Both the position numbers and the translations under genes were made by a program. The notes under the pieces are model-generated. The model saw only the letters and a list, made by a program, of their open reading frames with translations, was not told the origin of the DNA and searched no databases. 64,000 bases of DNA from Phycisphaerales bacterium (GTDB lineage Bacteria; Planctomycetota; Phycisphaerae; Tepidisphaerales; Tepidisphaeraceae). The stretch is taken from positions 121,428 to 185,427 of the forward strand of contig JADYZN010000061.1 of NCBI GenBank assembly GCA_020853095.1. Reading direction: 5' to 3'. This document shows positions 34,475 to 42,428 of the stretch, in pieces. Positions within the stretch are counted from its first letter, which is position 1, and each line of letters opens with the position of its first letter.

Positions 34475-36123
34475 CAGGCCAGAAGATAAACGGCCGCGCC
34501 GATGCCGATGACCATCCCCAGTTGGCCGCACAATGCCCAACGGCCATGGCCGTGGGGATAGAAGGGGAGATGTTGAATCGCCACGCACGCGATGGCCATG
34601 ATGCCCGTGGCCAGCAGCATCTTCAGCAACCGTGGCATCATCTGTCCCAATCCCAGCCCGTCGGTTTTACGATTCAGCAGCCAGAGCATCACCAGAGCCT
34701 GCAATGAGAAGCTCACCAGCGTGCCGGCCGCCATGCCGGCCTCGCCCAATGGGGTCCAGACCAGCGGCAATTCCACGGCCAGATTCACCGCCAGCGTAAT
34801 GGCGGACATGACCACGGGCGTCACCGTATCGTGCAGGGCGTAATAGGCCCGGCTGAGAATCTGTTGCAGGCTGAAAGCCCAGACGGCCGCGCCGTAAAAC
34901 ATGACCGATCGGGCAATCAATCCGGCGTCGTGGGCGCTGATCTGTCCATGTTGAAACAGCAGCCGGGCGGTCGGTTCGGCCACCAGCACCAGCCCCACGC
35001 TGGCGGGCAGACCTTCCCACATCGAGGCTTCGATTCCCTGCCGCAGGATCTGCTTGAAACGGTTGAGGTCTTTTTCCATGGCGTCGGCGCTGAGGGCCGG
35101 AAAAATGGCCGTGGCCAGGGCGATGGCGAAGATTCCAAGAGGAAACTGGTAGAGGATCTGCGCGTAATAAAGCCGGGCCGGCGCTCCCAGTTCCATGGGC
35201 AGCCGAATCATCTGGCCGAACAGTGAAAAATGGGTGACAAGCTGCCCGTCAGGGCCGATCCCCTGCATCAGCAGGGCGCTGATCCCCTTGTCCATCAGCA
35301 CCGACAGTTGCAGCACGCCCGTGCCGATGGCGACGGGGATGGAGAGTTTGATCATCCGCCGGACGGCGGCGGTCCAGAAATTGCGCACCCAGGTGAATCG
35401 AAATCCCACCTCGCGCAGCGCCGGCACGAGGATCGCCACCTGTAAAACGCCCGCGACCAGCACCGTCCCGGCCAGCCAATAGGCCAGGGTGGTTTGCAAC
35501 GCCACCGCCTGTTCGCCGTGGGTTTTACCCTTCAAACCCAGCCAGTATGCCCCCAGCAACACAACCGTGATGTGGCAGAGGTTCAACACCACCGGCGCCG
35601 CGGCGGGGGGGCCAAATCGTTTATGAACCTGCAACACCCCGCTGAGGAACGCGCTGCCGCAGATCAGCACAACGTACGGGAGCATGACCATGGTCAGCTT
35701 GATCGCCAACACCAGGTCGCGCCGCTGGCCATCCACCATGACCAGCAGAACCACCAAAACCACCTCTCCGATGAGGGTGATGGTCAGCAGGATGCAGACC
35801 AGCAGATTGACCGCAGCGGCGGCGAACTGTCGGGATTGAGTGGAGTCTTGTTTGAGGGATTGGGCGTACAGGGGAATGAAACCGGCCGATAAGGCCCCTT
35901 CGCCAAAGAGCTTGCGAAAGAGATTGGGCACGGTCCAGGCGATGCTGAAGGCCGATCCGACCAGACCCGCGCCGATGAAATGGCTGGCGACGATCTCGCG
36001 GCCCAATCCCACGACCCGGCTGAGCAGCGTCAGCAGCCCGACCAGCTTGGCATGGACCAGGAAACTTGTCGATTTGGCGTCGGCCGCCGGCCCGGCCGGC
36101 AACGCCGCGGCGTCGTTGGACAT
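34411..36123 (-). CDS. murJ: Lipid II flippase MurJ
   Basis: A MOP-superfamily protein that flips lipid II for peptidoglycan synthesis. The 570 residues contain about 13-14 hydrophobic segments. Family motifs are LTLLSRVVGLGREIVASHFIGAG near the N-terminus (functional Arg residues), FNPLFRKLFGEGALSAGFIPLY (here NLFRKLFGEGALSAGF), LPYVVLICGSAFLSGVLQVHKRFGPPA and a C-terminal half with ILSRAYYALHDTVTPVVMS. The N-terminus adds about 25 soluble residues (MSNDAAALPAGPAADAKSTS). Its 3' end overlaps mutY convergently. Planctomycetes were once thought to lack peptidoglycan, so an intact MurJ supports a conventional wall. Confidence 0.92.
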   Translation of the reverse strand: MSNDAAALPAGPAADAKSTSFLVHAKLVGLLTLLSRVVGLGREIVASHFIGAGLVGSAFSIAWTVPNLFRKLFGEGALSAGFIPLYAQSLKQDSTQSRQFAAAAVNLLVCILLTITLIGEVVLVVLLVMVDGQRRDLVLAIKLTMVMLPYVVLICGSAFLSGVLQVHKRFGPPAAAPVVLNLCHITVVLLGAYWLGLKGKTHGEQAVALQTTLAYWLAGTVLVAGVLQVAILVPALREVGFRFTWVRNFWTAAVRRMIKLSIPVAIGTGVLQLSVLMDKGISALLMQGIGPDGQLVTHFSLFGQMIRLPMELGAPARLYYAQILYQFPLGIFAIALATAIFPALSADAMEKDLNRFKQILRQGIEASMWEGLPASVGLVLVAEPTARLLFQHGQISAHDAGLIARSVMFYGAAVWAFSLQQILSRAYYALHDTVTPVVMSAITLAVNLAVELPLVWTPLGEAGMAAGTLVSFSLQALVMLWLLNRKTDGLGLGQMMPRLLKMLLATGIMAIACVAIQHLPFYPHGHGRWALCGQLGMVIGIGAAVYLLACQLLGVNLADELLPRRRRRTA

Positions 36124-36263
36124 CCTTATCCTCGCCAGAACGCTTGATCCCTCATGCCCGACCCATCGGCTGTCGGGGTTCGATGGGACTATAACATTGC
36201 ATCTTCCGGGCGTACAGGCGTTTGTAACAAGGCGACCAACTCAAGATGGCCATCTATCGTTCA

Positions 36264-36330
36264 TGGAGGGCGGCAGTCCTCTGCCGCCGGATTATTCGGC
36301 GGTCGCGGCGTCGCGGAGCGACGCCCTCCA
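36264..36330. repeat. Multi-hairpin palindromic repeat in the murJ / glycoside hydrolase gap
   Basis: A 67-base element bounded by TGGAGGGCG (36264-36272) and its complement CGCCCTCCA (36322-36330). Inside are a CGGCAG/CTGCCG hairpin (36271-36276 with 36281-36286) and a GGCGTCGC/GCGACGCC hairpin (36307-36314 with 36318-36325). It resembles intergenic palindromic repeat families. The rest of the 387-base gap has no gene I can support; a TACAAT at 36400-36405 could belong to a weak promoter. Confidence 0.6.
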
Positions 36331-36510
36331 GGGCATTGGTCCGTGAATTCAAATACACAAATCGCATCCCCATACCGTTTCCCCCCGCATCGTTTCCCGT
36401 ACAATTGAGCGATGGACACTTCCGCCGCCCGCCAACCGGCCGGTTGGCTTCGGGACGGCGGCCCCAAACGAGGGGCAAATGGGATTGAAAACCTGTACGT
36501 GGGAGATGTC

Positions 36511-38022
36511 GTGAACAAGTCACTGTTTTTCCTGTTGGTTTCCCTCCTCGCATTGGCCAATGGTGTGACACGGGCCGGCGAATCTTCCGCTCCCCTGGTC
36601 ATCGACATCGGCGTCAAGGGGATCGCCATCCATCGCCAAATCCTCGGCACCAACTGGGACCTGCCCGACATTCAATCCAAGGCCCTGAAGCTTCCCTCAA
36701 AAACCCTGATCCGCGGCGTGGCGGGGGGGCTGTTCGCCGACACGTTCAACTGGCGGGACTGCACCGGCGCCAGCCACCATCCCACGATCGACTTTCTCCG
36801 GGCGCTTCGCGATTCCCAATGCGCTGGGCTGATCACCGTCAACGTTCGTGGGACCGGCACGGGGGTTGGCTACACCGATTTCAAATATCTCGACACCTCG
36901 CTGGAACCATTGGTTGAACTCGCCAGTCAATGGGTGCGCTACGTCAATTTCATCATCCCCAACGGCCCGCAAAACGATGCCGACCGGGCAATTCTCGCTA
37001 AAATCGACTGGAGTAAATGGTCCGGCTCATCCAAGCTGCCCGATCCGGATGAGTCTACGCTTCCACGAATTAAATATTGGGAGATCGGCAACGAACCGGA
37101 GATCGCCATCAACGACGTTGAATTCACCGAGGACCCCGAGGAACTGCCCCCGCACCTGCCGGGCAAGACCATCGCCGAGTACATCCACCGATACAAAACC
37201 ATTGTCGCCGCCATGAAAAAGGTGGACCCGACGATCAAGGTCGGTCCCGGGGTGCTCGACGCCGTCGCCGAGACCGCCATGCCGCTGCTCAATGACCACG
37301 AGGCGATTGTCGAGTTCTGGGGTTATCACCCGTACGATAACCTCGGCCACGACTTTCATACCAATGCCACACCCGAACAGGTTGACAGGATGGAGGCGTT
37401 TTTGCGCGGCGTGCGGCCCAATCAGATCAAAAAACACGAGGCGCAACGGCAGGCGTTCATCAAAGCCGGCCGCAACCCCGACACGGTGGAATTCATCCTG
37501 ACCGAATGGAACGCCATGAGCTGGCGATACAATCACCCCTCCATGTACCAGGCGCTGGGGTTTGCCGAATCGATCTTCACCTTCGCCCAATTGAATGTCG
37601 CCGCCGCCAATTACTGGGGCAATCTGCTCAACGACCAAACCGTCACCACCCAACCCGGCCCGGCGGTCAAACTGTGGCTCAAACTGGAACAGTGCCTGGG
37701 AGATACGCTGATCAACAGCCACATCGACGATGCCGGCAACCTGCGCCTTTACACCACCCGCGACAGCCAAACCGGTCAGATATTCATCTGGGGCCTCAAT
37801 TTCGACAACGATTCCCCCAAGGACATCACCCTGTCGCTGCGAGGACTGGACGCCTCCACCGCCACGCTCAGCACCCTCAACGGCGGGGTGGACACGCGCC
37901 TCTGGACCATCAACGCCACCTGGACCGACCAGCCCTTGCCCCGGTTCGATGCCTCAAATTTCACCCTCCATCTCCCCAGCGCCAGCATCATCCTGCTCAA
38001 TATCCAGCCAAGGGGAGACTGA
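36511..38022 (+). CDS. Secreted glycoside hydrolase-like protein (clan GH-A, arabinofuranosidase-like)
   Basis: The GTG start at 36511 is chosen because GGGAG lies six bases upstream and the product opens with a signal peptide, VNKSLFFLLVSLLALANGVTRA. A TIM barrel follows with WEIGNEPE (about residues 190-197, the Asn-Glu pair with the acid/base Glu) and ILTEWNAMSW (Glu near 332, the nucleophile position of clan GH-A). The C-terminal 110 residues form a beta domain (LYTTRDSQTGQIFIWGLNFDND, read in parts). This layout matches GH51/GH39-type alpha-L-arabinofuranosidases or xylosidases acting on plant polysaccharide. The substrate is inferred. The gene stands alone between murJ and a tRNA gene. 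Confidence 0.72.
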   Translation: MNKSLFFLLVSLLALANGVTRAGESSAPLVIDIGVKGIAIHRQILGTNWDLPDIQSKALKLPSKTLIRGVAGGLFADTFNWRDCTGASHHPTIDFLRALRDSQCAGLITVNVRGTGTGVGYTDFKYLDTSLEPLVELASQWVRYVNFIIPNGPQNDADRAILAKIDWSKWSGSSKLPDPDESTLPRIKYWEIGNEPEIAINDVEFTEDPEELPPHLPGKTIAEYIHRYKTIVAAMKKVDPTIKVGPGVLDAVAETAMPLLNDHEAIVEFWGYHPYDNLGHDFHTNATPEQVDRMEAFLRGVRPNQIKKHEAQRQAFIKAGRNPDTVEFILTEWNAMSWRYNHPSMYQALGFAESIFTFAQLNVAAANYWGNLLNDQTVTTQPGPAVKLWLKLEQCLGDTLINSHIDDAGNLRLYTTRDSQTGQIFIWGLNFDNDSPKDITLSLRGLDASTATLSTLNGGVDTRLWTINATWTDQPLPRFDASNFTLHLPSASIILLNIQPRGD

Positions 38023-38169
38023 CCTCCCTTGCGCACAAAATGCTGATGCCGCCGGTCAGGCAGATTTCAAATATATTGCCAATTCGATGGCCGGATGGAT
38101 GGGAAATATCGTACAGCGCCTGGCGCAGCGCGCCGGGGCGCAAAGGAGCCTGATATGTGCGTTTTGAAT

Positions 38170-38240
38170 TGGAGCCACGGGGAATCGAACCCCGATTTGC
38201 TGAATGCGATTCAGCCGTCATCCCGTTAGACCATGGCCCC
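38170..38240 (-). tRNA. tRNA with anticodon CGC, probably tRNA-Ala
   Basis: Read on the minus strand this 71-base segment folds as a full cloverleaf: acceptor GGGGCCA/TGGCTCC with discriminator A; a D arm with a three-pair stem (GTC/GAC); anticodon stem GCTGA/TCAGC with loop ATCGCAT, giving anticodon CGC; a four-base variable loop; and T arm CGGGG-TTCGATT-CCCCG. The third acceptor pair is G-U, the classical alanine identity element, and CGC reads GCG (Ala). The 3' CCA is not encoded. The D arm (GTCTAACGGGATGAC) looks more like glutamate/glutamine tRNAs, which is odd. Confidence 0.85.
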
Positions 38241-38345
38241 GGATACCAACGAGCATCAGGCGAAAATCTTATCGCCGGCGCGAACCGCGTCAAGTCGATG
38301 GAGGAGGCGATTGCCGTTCGCTGGGGGGTGTTTTACGATTGCGGC

Positions 38346-39191
38346 ATGAAGGATCAACGAAGCGAGCAGCGGGCGCGGCTGTGGTTGCGCGGCGAACGGG
38401 CGATGGGGTTGAAGGGGGTTCCAAAGCCCCGGCGCAGGCCGGCGGTTGCGCAAGCATTGGCGGATATGGAAGTTAAACCTCCACCCGCGGCCACGACCGC
38501 ACGGCGGATGGCGAACCAAGCCGAACCGAAAGGCCAATTTCAGGAGATGAAACCGCCGGAGATTGACAAGCCGTTTGATGCGGAGGTCTTATCGACACAG
38601 GAAAAACGTCGGCGGTTGTTGGAGATGGATGAGAAGGAAGTGCGCGGCTGCCGTCGTTGCCGGTTGCATCAGTATCGTACGCAAACCGTGTTTGGTGAAG
38701 GAGATGCGGACGCCCGGATTTTTTTTGTCGGGGAAGGGCCGGGCGAAAACGAGGATTTGTCCGGCCGGCCATTTGTGGGCAGGGCGGGTCAGCAGTTGGA
38801 ACGCATGATCAATGGGATGGGTTTGCAACGCCAACAGGTGTACATCGCCAATATCGTGAAATGCCGGCCGCCGGACAATCGCGCACCAGCGCCCGATGAG
38901 GCGGCCATCTGCACCCCATATCTGGAACGGCAACTGGAGATTGTTCGTCCACAGGTCATCGTGACGCTGGGGTTGTCGGCGACGCAGTATCTGCTTCAGT
39001 CAAAACAGGCGATGGGACGGATGCGCGGACGGTGGCACACGTGGCGGGGGATCAAAGTGATGCCGACGTACCACCCCGCCTACCTGTTGCGTAATTACAC
39101 CCACGAGACACGAGCGGCGGTATGGAGCGACTTGAAGCTGGTCATGGCTGAGCTGGGAATGCCGGTGCCGGATCGAAAAAAAGAGAATTAA
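38346..39191 (+). CDS. Uracil-DNA glycosylase, family 4/5 (Fe-S)
   Basis: Removes uracil from DNA. The conserved domain starts near residue 98: CRRCRLHQYRTQTVFGEGD, with the first Fe-S cysteines in CRRC; then VGEGPGENEDLSGRPFVGRAGQQL (the family-4 GEaPG.eED motif); then IANIVKCRPPDNRAPAPDEAAIC with the remaining Cys ligands; and YHPAYLLRN (usual THPs..LR). The N-terminal 95 residues are charged and Pro/Ala-rich. The start at 38346 (MKDQRSEQ) is preferred, but 38298 is also open; neither has a strong ribosome binding site, and the upstream frame runs over the tRNA gene. Confidence 0.88.
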   Translation: MKDQRSEQRARLWLRGERAMGLKGVPKPRRRPAVAQALADMEVKPPPAATTARRMANQAEPKGQFQEMKPPEIDKPFDAEVLSTQEKRRRLLEMDEKEVRGCRRCRLHQYRTQTVFGEGDADARIFFVGEGPGENEDLSGRPFVGRAGQQLERMINGMGLQRQQVYIANIVKCRPPDNRAPAPDEAAICTPYLERQLEIVRPQVIVTLGLSATQYLLQSKQAMGRMRGRWHTWRGIKVMPTYHPAYLLRNYTHETRAAVWSDLKLVMAELGMPVPDRKKEN

Positions 39192-39529
39192 GAAAAAAAT
39201 TTTCGCATTCACGAGGTGACATTTCCGAGAACTCGACTACATTGTACGAACCTCACCAGGGAGGGTGAGAAACACTCGAATCGCGATCAGGGATCGATCG
39301 TTTGGCCGGTGGTATTTTGAACCGGCGTCCGGCCGCGTGCCGATGATGTTTCAGGCCGTTATGTCGGTGCTCAAATGTCGCAGAGTGATGAACATTTTGG
39401 GTTTCGCTAAGCGGACTGGTTAAGGTATCGTATTCGCCGAACAAGTTGCTGGTGGCGCGGGAAAATTGCGATTTCGCGCCATCTCGTTTGCCGTAAAGAC
39501 CAACGTTTCGTAGACAACCGAAGATCGCC
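39192..39529. other. 338-base gap upstream of dnaA without recognisable gene or DnaA boxes
   Basis: I see no gene, no TTATCCACA-like DnaA box cluster and no terminator with a T-run. A CTCACC/GGTGAG inverted repeat (about 39253-39270) and A-rich bases near 39190-39205 are the only structure. It may hold the dnaA promoter. Confidence 0.4.
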
Positions 39530-40888
39530 ATGACCATGACCCACATGCCTGTTGCGCGGGAGGCGCCAGCCCGCCGCGCGCCGGAAAATACGCCGTTTGA
39601 CCCGACGGCCTGGAAGCAGATTCTTCAGGCGGTGCGACAACAGCACCCCGCGCTGCATCGCGTCTGGTTTGATCAACTGGTTCCCCGACAACTGACCAAC
39701 GGCGTCATCCAGGTTCGGGTGGGGACCGCGGCGCAACTCAATTTCTGCCAGGGACAATGCCAGCAACCTTTCACGGCCGCCGCACAGGCGGTGATCGGGC
39801 GGCTGGTGGCGGTGAGTTTTCATTGCGAAAACCTGCCCCAGGGGGGCGTTTATGGCGACACCGATCAGCCGATGCCGCTGAATCCGGATTACGTTTTTGA
39901 GAATTTCGTCACCGGCCCGTGCAACCGATTGCCGCACGCGGCGTGCGTGGCGGTCGCCGAAAAGCCGGGCAAGGCGTATAACCCGCTGTTCATCCATGGG
40001 GGGGTGGGGCTTGGCAAGACCCACCTGTTGCAGGCGGTGTGCCAGACGGTGCTGGAGCGCGAGCCGGCGGCCCGGATCATGTATCTGTCGTGCGACAGTT
40101 TCATCAACCAGTTCATGATGGCGGTGGAGACCGGCGAGATGCACCAGTTCCGCTATCGTTATCGACAGGCGGACATGCTGGTGATCGACGACATTCACTT
40201 TCTGGCCGGCCGGGACCGGACGCAGGAGGAATTTTTTCACACGTTCAATACGCTGCATCAGAATCACAAGCAGATCATCCTGTCGGCCGATTGTCCGCCA
40301 AGCGAAATTCCGGAGCTGGAGGAACGGCTGGTGAGCCGGTTCAACTGCGGGTTGGTGGCGCGGATCGAAAAACCGTGCTACGAGACGCGGATGGCGATTT
40401 TGCAGAAAAAGGCGAAATTGCGGGGGTTGTCCTTGCCGGATGACGTGGTGTGCTACATCGCCGCGAGGGTGGAGAACAACACGCGCGAACTGGAAGGGGC
40501 GATCATCAAGGTGCAGGGGATGAGCATGTTGCAGGAGGGGAAGATCGACCTGGAGCTGGCCAAGTCGGCTCTGGGAGACAGCGTGGTCCCGGACCAGAAG
40601 CGCATCACGATCCAGCAGATTCTGGACGCGGTGACGAAGTATTACAACGTGCGTCTGGCCGACCTTCAAAGCGGCAAACGGCACAAGAGCATCGCCTTTC
40701 CCCGTCAGGTGTGCATGTACCTGGCGCGGCGGTTCACGCGGTATTCGCTGGAGGAGATCGGCGGGTATTTCGGAGGGCGTGATCACACCACCGTGATGTA
40801 CGCGGTGCGGACGGTGGGCAACGCGGTGAAGGGGAAGCCGGACGTGGCGGGACAGGTGGCGTTTCTGGAGAATCAACTGGGAGGTTGA
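39530..40888 (+). CDS. dnaA: Chromosomal replication initiator protein DnaA
   Basis: Initiates replication by binding DnaA boxes at oriC. Domain I is present (about residues 20-90, WKQILQAVRQQHPALHRVWFDQLVPRQL), followed by a short linker, then the AAA+ domain with Walker A IHGGVGLGKTHLLQ near 156 and Walker B LVIDDIHFLAGRD near 216. The C-terminal DNA-binding domain carries the signature GRDHTTVMYAV near 416 and SGKRHKSIAFPRQVCMYL. The 452-residue length is normal. The ATG at 39530 is a convenient start; another lies at 39536. mgtE follows 81 bases downstream. No DnaA boxes are visible in the upstream gap. Confidence 0.95.
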   Translation: MTMTHMPVAREAPARRAPENTPFDPTAWKQILQAVRQQHPALHRVWFDQLVPRQLTNGVIQVRVGTAAQLNFCQGQCQQPFTAAAQAVIGRLVAVSFHCENLPQGGVYGDTDQPMPLNPDYVFENFVTGPCNRLPHAACVAVAEKPGKAYNPLFIHGGVGLGKTHLLQAVCQTVLEREPAARIMYLSCDSFINQFMMAVETGEMHQFRYRYRQADMLVIDDIHFLAGRDRTQEEFFHTFNTLHQNHKQIILSADCPPSEIPELEERLVSRFNCGLVARIEKPCYETRMAILQKKAKLRGLSLPDDVVCYIAARVENNTRELEGAIIKVQGMSMLQEGKIDLELAKSALGDSVVPDQKRITIQQILDAVTKYYNVRLADLQSGKRHKSIAFPRQVCMYLARRFTRYSLEEIGGYFGGRDHTTVMYAVRTVGNAVKGKPDVAGQVAFLENQLGG

Positions 40889-40969
40889 GGGAGACCAGAG
40901 GGGGCAGGGTGGGATGAGGCGTGAGAGGGTCAGGGGCAGGATGGATCGAGGTCGTCAGAGGAGCGCTTC

Positions 40970-42412
40970 ATGATCGGGTCGGTGTTGCAGGCGGACATTG
41001 AGCAGATCATCCGCAGCCGCAACTGGGAGGAATTGCGCGAAGCGTTCTCGGAATTGAACTCGACCGACATCGCCGAGGTGTTGATCGACCTGCCGATCGA
41101 GGACAAGGGGATCATCTTTCGCGTCCTGCCGCGGGATCAGGCGGCACAGGTTTTTTCATATCTGCCATTGGACGACCAGGAAACGCTGGTGGTGTCATTG
41201 TCCAGCGCGCAGGTCCAGTCGCTGCTGAACGAGATGACGCCGGATGACCGCACGCGGTTGCTGGAGGAACTGCCGGCGGAAGTGACGAGGAAACTGCTGG
41301 AGACGTTGTCGCCGGAGGAATTGAAGTCGGCGCGGCAGCTCCTGGGATATCCGGAGGGGACTGCCGGGCGATACATGACGCCGGAATACGTGGCGATCCG
41401 CCCGCAGGTCACGGCGCAGGAGGCGATCGAGCAGATTCGCCGCACCGGCCGGGGCAAGGAGACCCTGGGGGTGATCTACATCGTCGATGAAAACGGGATG
41501 CTGCTGGACGACAGCCGGCTTGGCTCGATCGTGCTGGCCGATCCGCAAACGCCGGTGATCAACATCGACGAGCGGCCGACGGTGAGCGTGAAGGCGACCG
41601 ATCCGGTGGATGACGTGGTCTCCGCGTTTGAAAAGTACGACCGGGTCGCGCTGCCGGTGGTCGATTCGGCCGGCCACATGCTGGGGATCATCACGGTGGA
41701 TGACGTGCTGGACATCGCCCAGGAGAAGGCGACGCACGAGATGCAGCGGCTGGGCGGCATGGAGGCGTTGGATGCGCCGTACATGGAGGTGGGGTTCTGG
41801 TCGATGGCGCGCAAGCGCGGCGGGTGGCTGGCGGCGCTGTTTCTGGGTGAAATGCTGACGGCGACGGCGATGGGGCATTTTGAGGATGAGATCAAGCGGG
41901 CGGCGGTGGTGGCGCTGTTCGTGCCGCTGATCATCAGCTCCGGGGGCAATTCCGGGTCGCAGGCCACGTCGTTGATCATCCGTTCCCTGGCGTTGCAGGA
42001 ATTGAAACTGCGAGACTGGCTGAAGGTGTTTTTGCGCGAGTTGAGTTCGGGGCTGGTTCTGGGGTGTTTCCTGGGGGTCATCGGGTTTGTGCGGATCATC
42101 CTCTGGTACGAAATGGGGTGGCACAATTACGAAGGCCATCCGGTGATGATGGGCCTGACGGTCTGGGCGAGCCTGATCGGGGTGGTGGCGTTCGGATCGA
42201 CGGTGGGGAGCATGTTGCCGTTCTTATTAAGAAAGCTGGGATTTGATCCGGCGACCAGCTCCGCGCCATTCGTGGCGACACTGGTGGACGTGACGGGGTT
42301 GTGCATCTATTTTTACGTTGCGCTGCTGATTTTGCGGACGACGATCCTCAAGCCCGAAGCCGTGCCGCCATCGCTGGACCCGACGCCGGCGCCGCTGGTG
42401 GTGGAACAGTAG
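40970..42412 (+). CDS. mgtE: Magnesium transporter MgtE
   Basis: A Mg2+ channel gated by intracellular magnesium. The N domain (about residues 10-130, superhelical) is followed by two CBS domains (about 135-260, with PEYVAIRPQVTAQEAIEQIR and RVALPVVDSAGHMLGIITVDDVLD) and a C-terminal domain with five membrane helices containing ISSGGNSGSQATSLIIRSLAL (the pore motif usually P..G.sGNaGsQ). The gene has a good ribosome binding site (GAGGAG seven bases upstream of the ATG). The 480 residues are typical. Confidence 0.93.
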   Translation: MIGSVLQADIEQIIRSRNWEELREAFSELNSTDIAEVLIDLPIEDKGIIFRVLPRDQAAQVFSYLPLDDQETLVVSLSSAQVQSLLNEMTPDDRTRLLEELPAEVTRKLLETLSPEELKSARQLLGYPEGTAGRYMTPEYVAIRPQVTAQEAIEQIRRTGRGKETLGVIYIVDENGMLLDDSRLGSIVLADPQTPVINIDERPTVSVKATDPVDDVVSAFEKYDRVALPVVDSAGHMLGIITVDDVLDIAQEKATHEMQRLGGMEALDAPYMEVGFWSMARKRGGWLAALFLGEMLTATAMGHFEDEIKRAAVVALFVPLIISSGGNSGSQATSLIIRSLALQELKLRDWLKVFLRELSSGLVLGCFLGVIGFVRIILWYEMGWHNYEGHPVMMGLTVWASLIGVVAFGSTVGSMLPFLLRKLGFDPATSSAPFVATLVDVTGLCIYFYVALLILRTTILKPEAVPPSLDPTPAPLVVEQ

Positions 42413-42428
42413 ACACAAAAGCCCAGGC

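Noticed and set aside
39253..39546. Minus-strand 97-codon frame before dnaA
   Set aside because: No ribosome binding site, no motif; lies over the dnaA start, so it is treated as noise.
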